Source: Lachnotalea sp. AF33-28
Lineage (GTDB): Bacteria > Bacillota > Clostridia > Lachnospirales > Lachnospiraceae
Assembly (NCBI RefSeq): GCF_003477885.1
Contig: NZ_QUEE01000013.1
Span: forward strand, 1 to 64,000
Length of the DNA: 64,000 bases
Direction of reading: 5' to 3'
The position numbers and the translations under genes were made by a program. The notes below the pieces were generated by a model that searched no databases, had not been told where the DNA came from, and saw only the letters and a list, made by a program, of their open reading frames with translations. Positions within the stretch are counted from its first letter, which is position 1; each line of letters opens with the position of its first letter. Below, piece by piece: positions 51,639 to 60,498 of this stretch.

Positions 51639-52688
51639 ATGGAAAATCATAATCAGGAGCACAGGCGCCGCCCACGCTATAAAGGCACGCACCCCCGCTC
51701 TTATAAAGAAAAGTATAAAGAACTGCAGCCGGAAAAGTACCCGGAAACGGTGGAAAAAGTCATTCAAAAGGGCAGCACTCCCGTCGGAATGCATATTTCC
51801 ATCTGTGTGAATGAAATACTGGAAATACTGCGGATAAAGCCGGGAGAAAAAGGTCTGGACGCTACCCTTGGATATGGCGGGCACACGCTTAAGATGCTGG
51901 AATGCCTGGATCATCAGGGGCATATCTATGCGCTGGATGTGGATTCGCTGGAAATGGCAAAGACAAAAAAGCGCCTGGAGGATCTGGGATATGGCCCGGA
52001 CATGCTGACAGTTCTGCAGATGAATTTCGCATATGTGGACAAGGTGGCCGCGCAGGCGGGTCCGTTTGACTTTGTGCTGGCAGATCTCGGAGTATCTTCC
52101 ATGCAGATCGATAATCCGGACAGGGGTTTTTCCTATAAGACGGAAGGACCTCTGGATCTGCGCCTGAATCCGGAGAAAGGCATATCCGCGGCAGAGCGCC
52201 TTCGGGATATCACGCGGGAGGAGCTGCAGGGCATGCTGACTGAGAACGCGGATGAGCCCTATGCCGCAGAGATCGCCCGGGCGGTGACTTCCGAGATCAA
52301 AAAAGGTAATGAAATCTCCACCACGACCCGGCTTCGGCAGGTGATCGAAAACGCGCTTAGCTTTCTGCCGGCCAGAGACCGGAAGGAGGCGGTGAAGAAA
52401 TCCTGCCAGCGGACCTTTCAGGCGCTGCGTATCGATATCAATCAGGAGTACGAAGTGCTCGATCAGTTTATGGAGAAGCTCCCGGACGCTCTGGCTCCGG
52501 GCGGCCGGGCGGCCATACTGACCTTCCATTCAGGGGAAGACCGAATTGTCAAGAAGGCATTTAAGCGGTTGAAACAGGCGGGTATATACGGTGAGATTGC
52601 GGATGAGGTGATCCGGCCGTCGGCAGAAGAGTGCGCGAGAAACAGCCGCGCCCGTTCGGCCAAACTTCGGTGGGCGGTCAAGGCATAG
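51639..52688 (+). CDS. rsmH: RsmH-type 16S rRNA N4-cytosine methyltransferase paralogue
   Basis: 349 residues. After a basic N-terminal extension of about 50, the MraW/RsmH methyltransferase fold is complete: 'GLDATLGYGGHTLKMLE' (SAM motif), 'YALDVDSLEMAK', 'FVLADLGVSSMQIDNPDRG', 'KSCQRTFQALRIDINQE' and 'AAILTFHSGEDRIVKKAF'. RsmH methylates C1402 in the ribosomal decoding site. The housekeeping gene normally sits in the division cluster, not here, so this is probably the second, longer form found in many Lachnospiraceae. TGGAGGC precedes the ATG. A STAND gene begins 12 bp after it, which suggests one transcript. Confidence 0.85.
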   Translation: MENHNQEHRRRPRYKGTHPRSYKEKYKELQPEKYPETVEKVIQKGSTPVGMHISICVNEILEILRIKPGEKGLDATLGYGGHTLKMLECLDHQGHIYALDVDSLEMAKTKKRLEDLGYGPDMLTVLQMNFAYVDKVAAQAGPFDFVLADLGVSSMQIDNPDRGFSYKTEGPLDLRLNPEKGISAAERLRDITREELQGMLTENADEPYAAEIARAVTSEIKKGNEISTTTRLRQVIENALSFLPARDRKEAVKKSCQRTFQALRIDINQEYEVLDQFMEKLPDALAPGGRAAILTFHSGEDRIVKKAFKRLKQAGIYGEIADEVIRPSAEECARNSRARSAKLRWAVKA

Positions 52689-52700
52689 GAGTGAAGTCAT

Positions 52701-55700
52701 ATGGCGGTTACCAAAAAAGTGGAGGAAGAGGCGGTCAGCGCGTTGGAGCACTATCTGCGACGGTCCGGCTGCGCGGATCCGCAGTTCCTAAGAAACGATA
52801 AGAGCCTTTTGTGGGACGGAGAGATCTTAGTGTACAAATCCTTTGCACAGAGCAATCGGACCTTTGATTTCCGTATTCCTGTTCAAATTAAGGGAATGAG
52901 CGCGAATCGTGCGGGCTGCAGGCCTTCCTGCAGGGTGGAGGAGATCCGTCTGAAGCATTATTTTAAGGACGGAGGCGTCGGATATTTTCTCGTATATGTG
53001 GACGAAGAGTATCGGACGGACATCTATTATAATCTGCTGACTCCCGCTGCCCTTAGGACCATTCTGTATGAGATGAAAGATTCCGGCAGCAAATCCGCGT
53101 CGGTTGTCTTTGATCCGGTGCCGGAAAGCAGCGATGAATTTACGGAGATACTTAAGCGGTTTCATAAACAGTGCCTGCTGGACCGAAAGAGACTGCCTTT
53201 AGAGCCGGAGGATTCCTGGCTTGCAGAGCGTCTTAAGGAATATGAGAAGACCTTTGTGGAAACGGCTTTGTACAGGAAAGCCGCCGCAGAGTATCAGCAG
53301 CATGTGCTGATACTCTGCGGCGATCCCGGCATCGGAAAGACCGCTTTGGCCTGCAGGCTGGCTTTGCGGCAGGCCGGTGGGGATCGGAGCCGGATTGTCA
53401 GCACCGCATCGCTGGACAGTGTTTTTGCTTCTTACGGAAACCGGGATGCGTCCGTGTTTCTGCTGGACGATTTCTGGGGAAGCACCCGATATGAGGGAAA
53501 CGGTAACCGGGAGAAATTAAAGGCGGTCATGGAGGCTGTCCGCAGCAGCAGATCCCAAAGGCTGATTCTTACATCCAGGGACTATATCCTGCAGAAGGAG
53601 ACGGCGCAGGATGCTGCCTTTGGCTCATATCTGAGCGCTTTTTGCCTTTCCTGTGGGATGGATTCTTATACGCCGGCAGAAAAGCTGTCCATCATGTTCA
53701 GCCACCTGAAAGCATCGGACCTGCCATGGGATTATATGCACTGCATCTATGAGAGAGCGGAGGAAATCATAGATGTCTGCGGATTTAACCCGAGGATCGC
53801 CGCGATGATGCTGGAAAGTGCGGACTGGCGCGAGATGAGTCCGGAGGAGTACGCGGAGGAATACGCGGTTTATATGGAATATCCGTATGAATTCTGGAAG
53901 TCGGTGGCGAAGGAGCTTAGCACAGACACCGTGGTGCTGCTTTTATTTCTGCTCTCCTTTTCCGGGGAAGCATATGTGGACGATCTGAAAAGGGCATATG
54001 AGATTTATGCCCGCAGCGAACAGGCCCTGCGGGTAACAAAGAGCTTTTACGAATGCCTGACGGAGGCGAAACAGTCCGTGGCATCGGTGTTCCTGCCGGT
54101 AGATGCCGATTGGGAGGTGATGGTATTTCGCAATCCTGCGATCGAGGATCTGCTTTTTGGCGTACTCTGGGAACGTCCGTCTGAATACATACCGATACTA
54201 TTAAAAGCCTGCTTTTCTTTTAATCAGATCGATTTTTTCTCACAGTGCAGTCTTGAGAAACTGGATGGGGGCCTGAAACATGCTCTGGCGGATAAATGCA
54301 TGGAGGCCTACGGATGCCTCTCATTGATTCACGTATATAACGGAGAAAATTATTATGATGAGAACCACCCGGAATTTGAGCATGAACTGTTTTATTTAGA
54401 CCGGACTCTGGAGCTGTATGACCGCATGCGGGAAGAACGGCTCGGGGTATTTCTGCAGCAGAAGCTGGATGCATTCTGCCACAGGCTGGCCGCCGGTGGG
54501 GAATGTGATTTCTTTGATCTGGAACGCTTTCCAAAGACGGCGCTTAGAGCTATGGAATGCGGGCTTTCTCTCGACCTTAAGGATGCGGCGGAGAACTATC
54601 AGATATACCTTGATAATGTTCTGCTATTTAGACAGGCAAAAGTGCTGGCGGATGCCATAAAAGAAAAGGGCATTGTCCTGTCACGCCCCATGGAGGATCT
54701 TGTGTCTGGCAATATTGAAGAGAGGATTCTCTGGACACTCCGGTATTTTAACAGCGACGACAGATACGACACCATGTCCTGGATTCTGCTGGATGAGATC
54801 CCGCAGATTTTGGAGGAACACGGCCTTAAATATACTCAGGAGCTGCAGGAGAAGGTACGGGAGCTGGCCGGATATCAGGACATTCCTCTGACGCCGGAAA
54901 CGCCTGTCCGGAGTGCGTTTCACGTACACCGCATGTGCGAATCTGAAGCCGGTAAATATTTGAAGGATCCAGACTATCTGGAGACGCTGCAGAAGATTGA
55001 AAGCTACCTCGTCATGAAGGCGTGTGAAGACGGCGGGCAGCGGGCGGCGGACCGGATCCGTAACAGCGGTTTAAGGATGGAATTGAAGGAGCGCCTGCTT
55101 GAGATACTGGAGGATGAAAAGCCGTGGTACATCTATGAGGTGCTGGCCGAAGAAGAGACGCTTTCGCTTTCCTTGGATACTCTGGAAGAATTTCAGATTC
55201 TGATAGAAGACCTGGGAATCTTCTATATGCTGCTGCTGTCGCGGATCGGGGGAACCGATCAGATTTCAACCGCTCTGGAGAGCATGGCATTGCTGGCACA
55301 GCTCTTTATGGATCACGGCGCCCCTTATCTTAGGGAAACGGAAGTGACCGGTTTTTTTGACCGTCTGGACGGCGGAAGGGAGCTTTTTGACTGGCTTTGC
55401 TCACACGGTGCCCTTACATACAGAGAGGGGTGGTACTGTCCGGTCAGCGTACCGCTGTGCCTGTTTTGCCTGGCAAAAATATATTCCGGATGGGAGAGCG
55501 ATGAAAAGGAATCTCTCTATCAGGAACTGTTTGGTAAAAGCATATATGAGAGCCGGTTCTGGTCCCCCGGTGAAATCGGGTTCGGCCATGCGGACATGTA
55601 TCAGTTGAACATGCGCAATAAGAACTGGGAATCCCTGCTTCTGCGCATGTTCTATGATCTGGATGAGGACGATTTCTATCAGTACTATCTGAAAAAAATG

Positions 55701-56012
55701 GCCCGGGAACTCTCGCTGGCCATAGGAGACCCGGACAGCCGGACGGACCGCACCTGTTTTCTCAAAGAGCTCCATCTGACTGTGAAGACAGATGAAAAAG
55801 GAGAGACGGTTTCTATCTTTTACCTCCTGCCCGCCAGCCTGCTGGCGTTTGAACAGCTGGGGCTTGGCGCATTATACGACTGCATCCTAAGACATGCCGC
55901 TCATCTTTCCGGTCGGACTGTGACAGCGGATGCTTCGCCCGGGGAGATGGACGCGCTGATCGATCCGGACGCATATAAGGGCTTCTGTGAGACCGTGCAA
56001 GGGCTGCTGTGA
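52701..56012 (+). CDS. STAND NTPase (nSTAND3-like) with DUF4365-type nuclease domain
   Basis: 1103 residues. The first 120 look like a DUF4365-type PD-(D/E)xK nuclease: 'LLWDGEILVY' (Asp39, Glu41), then 'FRIPVQIKG' (Gln62, Lys64) and 'LKHYFKDGGVGYFLVYVD'. The ATPase has Walker A 'CGDPGIGKTALA' (206-217), Walker B 'SVFLLDDFWGS' (251-261) and 'LILTSRDYILQKE'. The rest is helical. The core parallels the protein at 28874 block by block ('DDFWGS', 'NPRI', 'DFILGYI'/'DLLFGVL'), so they are paralogues with different nuclease heads. A role as a phage-sensing nuclease is likely from the architecture but unproven. AGGAGTG precedes the ATG. Confidence 0.8.
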   Translation: MAVTKKVEEEAVSALEHYLRRSGCADPQFLRNDKSLLWDGEILVYKSFAQSNRTFDFRIPVQIKGMSANRAGCRPSCRVEEIRLKHYFKDGGVGYFLVYVDEEYRTDIYYNLLTPAALRTILYEMKDSGSKSASVVFDPVPESSDEFTEILKRFHKQCLLDRKRLPLEPEDSWLAERLKEYEKTFVETALYRKAAAEYQQHVLILCGDPGIGKTALACRLALRQAGGDRSRIVSTASLDSVFASYGNRDASVFLLDDFWGSTRYEGNGNREKLKAVMEAVRSSRSQRLILTSRDYILQKETAQDAAFGSYLSAFCLSCGMDSYTPAEKLSIMFSHLKASDLPWDYMHCIYERAEEIIDVCGFNPRIAAMMLESADWREMSPEEYAEEYAVYMEYPYEFWKSVAKELSTDTVVLLLFLLSFSGEAYVDDLKRAYEIYARSEQALRVTKSFYECLTEAKQSVASVFLPVDADWEVMVFRNPAIEDLLFGVLWERPSEYIPILLKACFSFNQIDFFSQCSLEKLDGGLKHALADKCMEAYGCLSLIHVYNGENYYDENHPEFEHELFYLDRTLELYDRMREERLGVFLQQKLDAFCHRLAAGGECDFFDLERFPKTALRAMECGLSLDLKDAAENYQIYLDNVLLFRQAKVLADAIKEKGIVLSRPMEDLVSGNIEERILWTLRYFNSDDRYDTMSWILLDEIPQILEEHGLKYTQELQEKVRELAGYQDIPLTPETPVRSAFHVHRMCESEAGKYLKDPDYLETLQKIESYLVMKACEDGGQRAADRIRNSGLRMELKERLLEILEDEKPWYIYEVLAEEETLSLSLDTLEEFQILIEDLGIFYMLLLSRIGGTDQISTALESMALLAQLFMDHGAPYLRETEVTGFFDRLDGGRELFDWLCSHGALTYREGWYCPVSVPLCLFCLAKIYSGWESDEKESLYQELFGKSIYESRFWSPGEIGFGHADMYQLNMRNKNWESLLLRMFYDLDEDDFYQYYLKKMARELSLAIGDPDSRTDRTCFLKELHLTVKTDEKGETVSIFYLLPASLLAFEQLGLGALYDCILRHAAHLSGRTVTADASPGEMDALIDPDAYKGFCETVQGLL

Positions 56013-56026
56013 TGGGCCGGCGCCGT

Positions 56027-56072
56027 ATGCCGCTAAAGGTACCCACTGCAGGCGGAAAATTCGGCGAGCGGA
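56027..56072. repeat. ATGCCGCTAAAG intergenic repeat, right copy
   Basis: ATGCCGCTAAAG, then GCAGGCGGA, AAT and GCGAGCGG in the same order and spacing as at 51393-51440. It lies between the STAND stop and the end of the CdaR-type gene. Confidence 0.55.
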
Positions 56073-56079
56073 TCCTTTT

Positions 56080-57162
56080 TCAGGAAAGCTTTAACCCGAG
56101 ACAGATAAGCAGCGCGTCCTGAAATCGCCGGGGATTCAGGCCGCAGAGGCGGTAAATGCGGTCCAGTTTATATTGAAGGGTATTTTTATGCATAAACAGA
56201 CGCCTGCCGGTGGCCGTCAGCGACATATCCTCTTCATAGTAGACCCGCAGCAGAGAAAGGTCTTCCGGGGACAGGCCCCGGAGGACCTTTCTCTGATATT
56301 CCGCCTGAATGTCCGGCGCCACATTGCCAAGCAGCAGCTCCAGCGTCAGCTCATCATATACGGCCAGGGCGGATGTGCCGGCCAATGCGCTTTTCAAGGC
56401 GGTTTGTGCGGTTTTGAGGGAGCGGAAGCTGCGGGCGAGCGATTCGGCGCTGCCGATGGCGATGCAAAGCCTGCCGCCGTATTCTTCGGCAAACTTCTGA
56501 AACAGCGGCATCTTATCCTGAATCAGCCCATCCTCTGCCACGGCGGCATATTCATTCGGATAGCGGTAAGCATACAGTTCGATTCCTGCAGAATCAAACA
56601 GCCGCAGGACACCCTGCTCCAGGCTTCCCTCACAGCCGGGTGCGCTGGCAGTGCGAAAGCGGATCAGCAGCATGCGCAGCGCGCGGTCGGGATGGATATG
56701 CAGTTCCGTAAGGCTGCTGCGCAGAAACTCCGGATTTGCATGGCTTTCAGTGGAAAGAAGGCTGACCAGTGCACTTTTTTTCTCGGAAGAAACGCGCCTG
56801 TCATGGTTTAGCTCCTGTTCGCGTACCAGCAGGCGAGTGATCCGTTCTGCCAGATGGGCGTATTTCACCGCATCCTCCGGCGGCCCGCTGATGCCGATGA
56901 CAGCGATGACCAGGCCCTCATGATACACCGGGAGATTCACCCCCCTATAGACTCCGGACGCAGGATCATCCTCCGCCACTTCAATCATGCTTCCCGTCTG
57001 AAAAGCATGATATCCCACCTCATGAAAGCCGCCGATCCTCGCACTGTCCGTGCTGGCAAATATAATGCCTGACGCATTGATAAAATTGATATGCAGCCCG
57101 CAGACCTCCCGCACCGCCTCCACGATCTGCATCGCCAGGTTCTTGTGTATATCCGCAAACAT
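56080..57162 (-). CDS. CdaR-type sugar diacid regulator
   Basis: 360 residues from the ATG at 57162, preceded by GGGAGGG. The N-terminal sugar-diacid recognition domain has 'GLHINFINASGIIFASTDSARIG' split over two strands and 'GLVIAVIGISGPPEDAVKYA'. The C-terminal PucR-type helix-turn-helix has 'SLTATGRRLFMHKNTLQYKLDRI'. Such proteins activate glycerate/glucarate genes in response to sugar diacids or glycerate. It is divergent from a glycerate kinase, its usual partner, and a CGTTC-CA-GAACG palindrome lies in the shared control region. Confidence 0.9.
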   Translation of the reverse strand: MFADIHKNLAMQIVEAVREVCGLHINFINASGIIFASTDSARIGGFHEVGYHAFQTGSMIEVAEDDPASGVYRGVNLPVYHEGLVIAVIGISGPPEDAVKYAHLAERITRLLVREQELNHDRRVSSEKKSALVSLLSTESHANPEFLRSSLTELHIHPDRALRMLLIRFRTASAPGCEGSLEQGVLRLFDSAGIELYAYRYPNEYAAVAEDGLIQDKMPLFQKFAEEYGGRLCIAIGSAESLARSFRSLKTAQTALKSALAGTSALAVYDELTLELLLGNVAPDIQAEYQRKVLRGLSPEDLSLLRVYYEEDMSLTATGRRLFMHKNTLQYKLDRIYRLCGLNPRRFQDALLICLGLKLS

Positions 57163-57274
57163 CAAGATCCCTCCCTCTGAAAAAATCCGATCTTACATGA
57201 TTTATATTATAACACATATTCCAAATAACAATATATCTTAAAATCAATACAGAAAATATGTTACATAAGACATA

Positions 57275-57301
57275 TTCGTTCCAGAACGTATCTGCTACAA
57301 T
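57275..57301 (+). promoter_or_regulatory. Palindromic operator and -10 of glycerate kinase gene
   Basis: ATTCGTTCCAGAACGTAT (57275-57292) is a palindrome at 16 of 18 positions and sits just upstream of TACAAT (57296-57301), the probable -10. This is where an activator such as CdaR would bind. Confidence 0.55.
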
Positions 57302-57416
57302 AGTCTCAGCACAGCTAGCACAAAACAGTGCGATCCTAAGCGTGCGTTTTACTCAATAGGCCATAGGTTCCCATTTATAAAAAACAGTAAAGAAAACAGC
57401 AAGGGGGAAATAAAAG

Positions 57417-58574
57417 ATGAAAGCAGTGATCGCAATCGATTCTATGAAAGGGAGCCTGACGTCGCTGGAAGCGGGGAAAGCAGCGGCGGAAGGGATCTTA
57501 AAAGCCGTAAAAGATGCCGAAGTATCGGTACATCCGCTGGCTGACGGAGGAGAAGGAACGGTGGAAGCGCTGGTACAGGGGATGAACGGCAGCCTGCACA
57601 CCGCAAAAGTCACCGGCCCGCTGGGAGATCCCGTGGCCTGTCCCTACGGCATACTGCCGGATCACAGGACGGCCGTGCTGGAAATGGCCGGAGCAGCCGG
57701 GCTCACCCTCGTCCCCGCGCATCAGCGCAATCCCTTAAAGACCACGACCTACGGTCTGGGAGAAGCGATAAAAGATGCCATCAAGAGAGGCTGCAGGCGC
57801 TTCATCATCGGTATTGGAGGCAGCGCCACCAATGACGGCGGAGCCGGCATGCTGCAGGCGCTGGGTTTTGAGCTTCTGGATAAAGCCGGAAATCCGATCC
57901 CGCCCGGAGCGGAGGGCCTCAAAGACCTCGCAGAGATCAGAACAGCCAACATGCTGCCCGAGTTAAAAGAGTGCAGCTTTCGCATCGCGTGCGATGTCAC
58001 CAATCCGCTGTGCGGCCCAGAAGGCTGCAGCGCCATATTCGGCCCGCAGAAAGGTGCCGACGCCCGGATGATCCGTGACATGGACCGCTGGCTGATGCAC
58101 TATGCCGGACTGGCCTCGCAAATCAGCCCCAGAGCCGACCGTAATAAGCCGGGAACCGGCGCAGCGGGCGGATTAGGCTTCGCCTTTCTAACCTTCACCG
58201 ATGCCGTTTTAGAATCCGGCGTAAAAATCGTCCTGGAAGAGACACACATAGAAGAGGCCATCCGCACCGCCGATTATGTAATCACAGGAGAAGGCCGTCT
58301 GGATGCTCAGACCGCCATGGGCAAAGCCCCCATCGGCGTAGCCTCCCTCGCCCGCCGCCATCACAAACCGGTCATCGCCTTTGCAGGCAGCGTGACCGAC
58401 GGCGCAGCCGCCTGCAACCAGGCCGGCATAGACGCGTATTTTCCCATTCTCCGCACCGTCACCACCCTGGAAGAAGCCATGGACCCCGCCACCGCCCATA
58501 ACAACCTCGCCTCCGCCGCCGAACAGGCCTTCCGCCTGATCGCAGCAGTAGAAACCAGCGGTAGAAAACAGTAG
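57417..58574 (+). CDS. glxK: Glycerate kinase
   Basis: 385 residues, full length for the GarK/GlxK family. 'AIDSMKGSLTSLEAGKAAAEG' opens it, with 'PLADGGEGTVEALV', 'IGIGGSATNDGGAGMLQALG', 'GTGAAGGLGFAFL' and 'YVITGEGRLDAQTAMGKAPIGVA'. It phosphorylates glycerate to 2- or 3-phosphoglycerate, letting the cell feed glycerate from sugar acids into glycolysis. The ribosome binding site is AGGGGGAA. It is divergent from the CdaR-type regulator and is followed by the giant palindrome. Confidence 0.95.
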   Translation: MKAVIAIDSMKGSLTSLEAGKAAAEGILKAVKDAEVSVHPLADGGEGTVEALVQGMNGSLHTAKVTGPLGDPVACPYGILPDHRTAVLEMAGAAGLTLVPAHQRNPLKTTTYGLGEAIKDAIKRGCRRFIIGIGGSATNDGGAGMLQALGFELLDKAGNPIPPGAEGLKDLAEIRTANMLPELKECSFRIACDVTNPLCGPEGCSAIFGPQKGADARMIRDMDRWLMHYAGLASQISPRADRNKPGTGAAGGLGFAFLTFTDAVLESGVKIVLEETHIEEAIRTADYVITGEGRLDAQTAMGKAPIGVASLARRHHKPVIAFAGSVTDGAAACNQAGIDAYFPILRTVTTLEEAMDPATAHNNLASAAEQAFRLIAAVETSGRKQ

Positions 58575-58670
58575 TACAAAACAGCGGTAGGAAAAACATA
58601 ATCAAACGATGTAACAATTCCAGCGAAACACACATCGGACTCTTTTTCCAATCAAACCTATGGCAGAGAG

Positions 58671-58961
58671 GGGAAAGGATCGGGAAGGGGCTGCGGTTCG
58701 GCTTCGGCCTGGGGGGGGCTGCTCCGGCGGGGGATCTGCCAAACATTTGCAGGCTCTTAGTCAGTCTTACGGAATTCAATTACGCGTTAAGCCCAACATG
58801 AAGGTTGTTTGAGCGGCAGCGAGTTCTTCATGTTGGGCTTGTATTTAGCGAAATTGAATCCCGTTAGACTGACTTAGAGCCGAAACCGTTTGGCAGATCC
58901 CCCGCCGGAGCAGCCCCCCCCAGGCCGAAACCGAACCGCAGCCCCTTCCCGATCCTTTCCC
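58671..58961. repeat. 291-bp near-perfect palindrome
   Basis: The left arm (58671-58803, 133 nt) and right arm (58826-58961, 136 nt) are reverse complements apart from scattered mismatches and a 3-base length difference, around a 22-nt loop. The outer 70 bp are GC-rich and almost identical, with a run of eight G matched by eight C. The inner part is AT-richer and more diverged, but the last 15 bp next to the loop (AAGCCCAACATGAAG) pair perfectly. No frame in it looks coding. It lies between convergent genes, 7 bp from the deacetylase stop codon. As RNA it would fold into one rod of over 120 bp. Confidence 0.9.
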
Positions 58962-58967
58962 TTCCAT

Positions 58968-59780
58968 CTACTCGGTTAGTTCGTTCAGGCTCCGGAATTG
59001 GTACCCCATCTCCTCCCATTTGGTCAGCAGTTCATCCAGTATATCCGCATTCGTCTTAGAAGTGCTGTGCAGCAGCACGATGGCTCCCGGATGGATTCTC
59101 CCCAGCAGCTTATCAAATGCCTGCTCCTTCGTAGGCTGATTATCCTGATACCAGTCCACATAGGCAAGGCTCCAGAAAAACGTGCTGTATCCCAGGTCCT
59201 TTGCCATCTGCAGATTTGTCTCGCTGTATTTGCCCTGAGGCGGCCTGTAAAATTTGGTCATCGGCTGTCCCACGGTCTGTTCATACAGAGCCTCCAGATC
59301 GGTGAGCTCCTTCTCAAACGCCTCTTTTGTGGAGATTTTGGACATATCCGGATGATGGTACGTGTGGTTTCCCACCGTATGCCCTTCCTCCACCATCCTC
59401 TTTACCAGATCCGGGCTGGTTTCTATGTAATTGCCCACGATAAAAAAGGTGGCCGGCGCGTTGTGCTTTTTCAGCGCGTCCAGAATCGCCGGTGTGTTTC
59501 CGTTTTCAAAGCCGGCATCAAAGGTCAGATAGAGCACCTTTTCCTGTGTATCCCGGATATAGTAGGTGTTAAACTGTTTCAGATAAGAGGCGTCGGCGTT
59601 AGCCACCGGAGGCTGCCCCTCCTGCTGAAAGCTTAACCCCCAGTTGCCGTCGGCGCTCGACTGTACGGCCTTGGACTGTGTGCGGTCCACCACCATGGCG
59701 GCGGAATACCCCACACAGAAGGCCAGCATCAGAAACAGCGCGACCTTGATGCATTTCTTGATAGGAATACGTTTCTTCAT
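58968..59780 (-). CDS. Polysaccharide deacetylase, PdaA-like
   Basis: 270 residues from the ATG at 59780 (AGGAGC upstream). A basic start and one hydrophobic helix (about 10-28) indicate a membrane anchor with the enzyme outside. The NodB domain has 'YLTFDAGFENG' (catalytic Asp and metal Asp region), 'VGNHTYHHPD' (metal histidines), 'FYRPPQGKYS' and a late 'GAIVLLHS'. The family removes acetyl groups from peptidoglycan sugars; PdaA makes muramic lactam in spore cortex. The pattern fits the PdaA branch, but the specific substrate is inferred. The giant palindrome lies directly after the stop. Confidence 0.88.
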   Translation of the reverse strand: MKKRIPIKKCIKVALFLMLAFCVGYSAAMVVDRTQSKAVQSSADGNWGLSFQQEGQPPVANADASYLKQFNTYYIRDTQEKVLYLTFDAGFENGNTPAILDALKKHNAPATFFIVGNYIETSPDLVKRMVEEGHTVGNHTYHHPDMSKISTKEAFEKELTDLEALYEQTVGQPMTKFYRPPQGKYSETNLQMAKDLGYSTFFWSLAYVDWYQDNQPTKEQAFDKLLGRIHPGAIVLLHSTSKTNADILDELLTKWEEMGYQFRSLNELTE

Positions 59781-59972
59781 ATTGCTCCTGCCCGCGTATA
59801 TATGCGCAGATATCATTTATTTTCATTATATTTTTTTACGGCTGTGAACATTCCTGTCTTTATAAGTTTGTAAGAAAAACTATATATACGGTGAAAAATC
59901 TGCTATAATATTAGCTGATAGTTATTATTCACGGTTACCTAAGAACTGATAGTTTGTACTAAGACAAAGATC

Positions 59973-60498
59973 ATGGACGGGGAAAAAACTGCGATGAAGT
60001 ATATAATGCCGGAGTATTACGGAGAATTTCGATGCCTGGACAAAAACTGTCCGGACAGCTGCTGCAAAGGCTGGCAGATCAGCATAGATGCGGAAACGCT
60101 GAAAAAATACAGCAATCTGGAGGGCCCATTCGCAAATCGGCTGAAAAATTCGGTGGACTGGGAGAACGGATGTTTCTGTCAGTATCAGGGCAGCTGCGTA
60201 ATGCTCAACGAGCAGGGGCTCTGCGATATCTATACGGAAGCGGGGCCTTCCATGCTCTGTGGCACCTGCCGGGATTATCCCCGTCACAGAGAGGAATATG
60301 AGGGGGTCGTGGAACTGTCCCTGTCCCTTTCCTGTGCAGAGGCTGCCAGGATCATACTGGAACATACGGGCCCGCTGTTCCAGAGAAGTCGAGCACTCAG
60401 ACCGCAATCTGGCGTATCTGGAGCGCGCGCTTATACGGGACAAGGTATTTCATATGGACGATCTGCTGGGCTTTCTGGGTGGAGGTAAAATATTTTGA
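59973..60498 (+). pseudogene. Flagellin lysine-N-methylase (FliB-like), truncated and frameshifted
   Basis: The first 140 residues match FliB-type methylases: 'MPEYYGEFRCLDKNCPDSCCKGWQIS' split over the cysteine cluster, 'CFCQYQGSCVMLNEQGLCDIY', 'CGTCRDYPRH' and 'LSLSCAEAARIIL'. Intact proteins are more than twice as long. Near 60386 the frame changes and a short unrelated-looking tail in another frame ('RNLAYLERALIRDKVFHMDD') runs to 60498, the base region where the next gene starts. An internal, out-of-frame deletion is likely. FliB uses its cysteine cluster for an iron-sulfur centre and methylates flagellin; this copy cannot be functional. No flagellar genes are nearby. Confidence 0.7.

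Noticed and set aside
51564..52529. 321-codon minus-strand frame over the rsmH-like gene
   Set aside because: The forward strand has an uninterrupted RsmH with all motifs, so this is a shadow frame.
58554..58600. CAGCGGTAGAAAA short direct repeat at the end of glycerate kinase
   Set aside because: Two copies of about 13 bp in low-complexity sequence; more likely slippage than an element.
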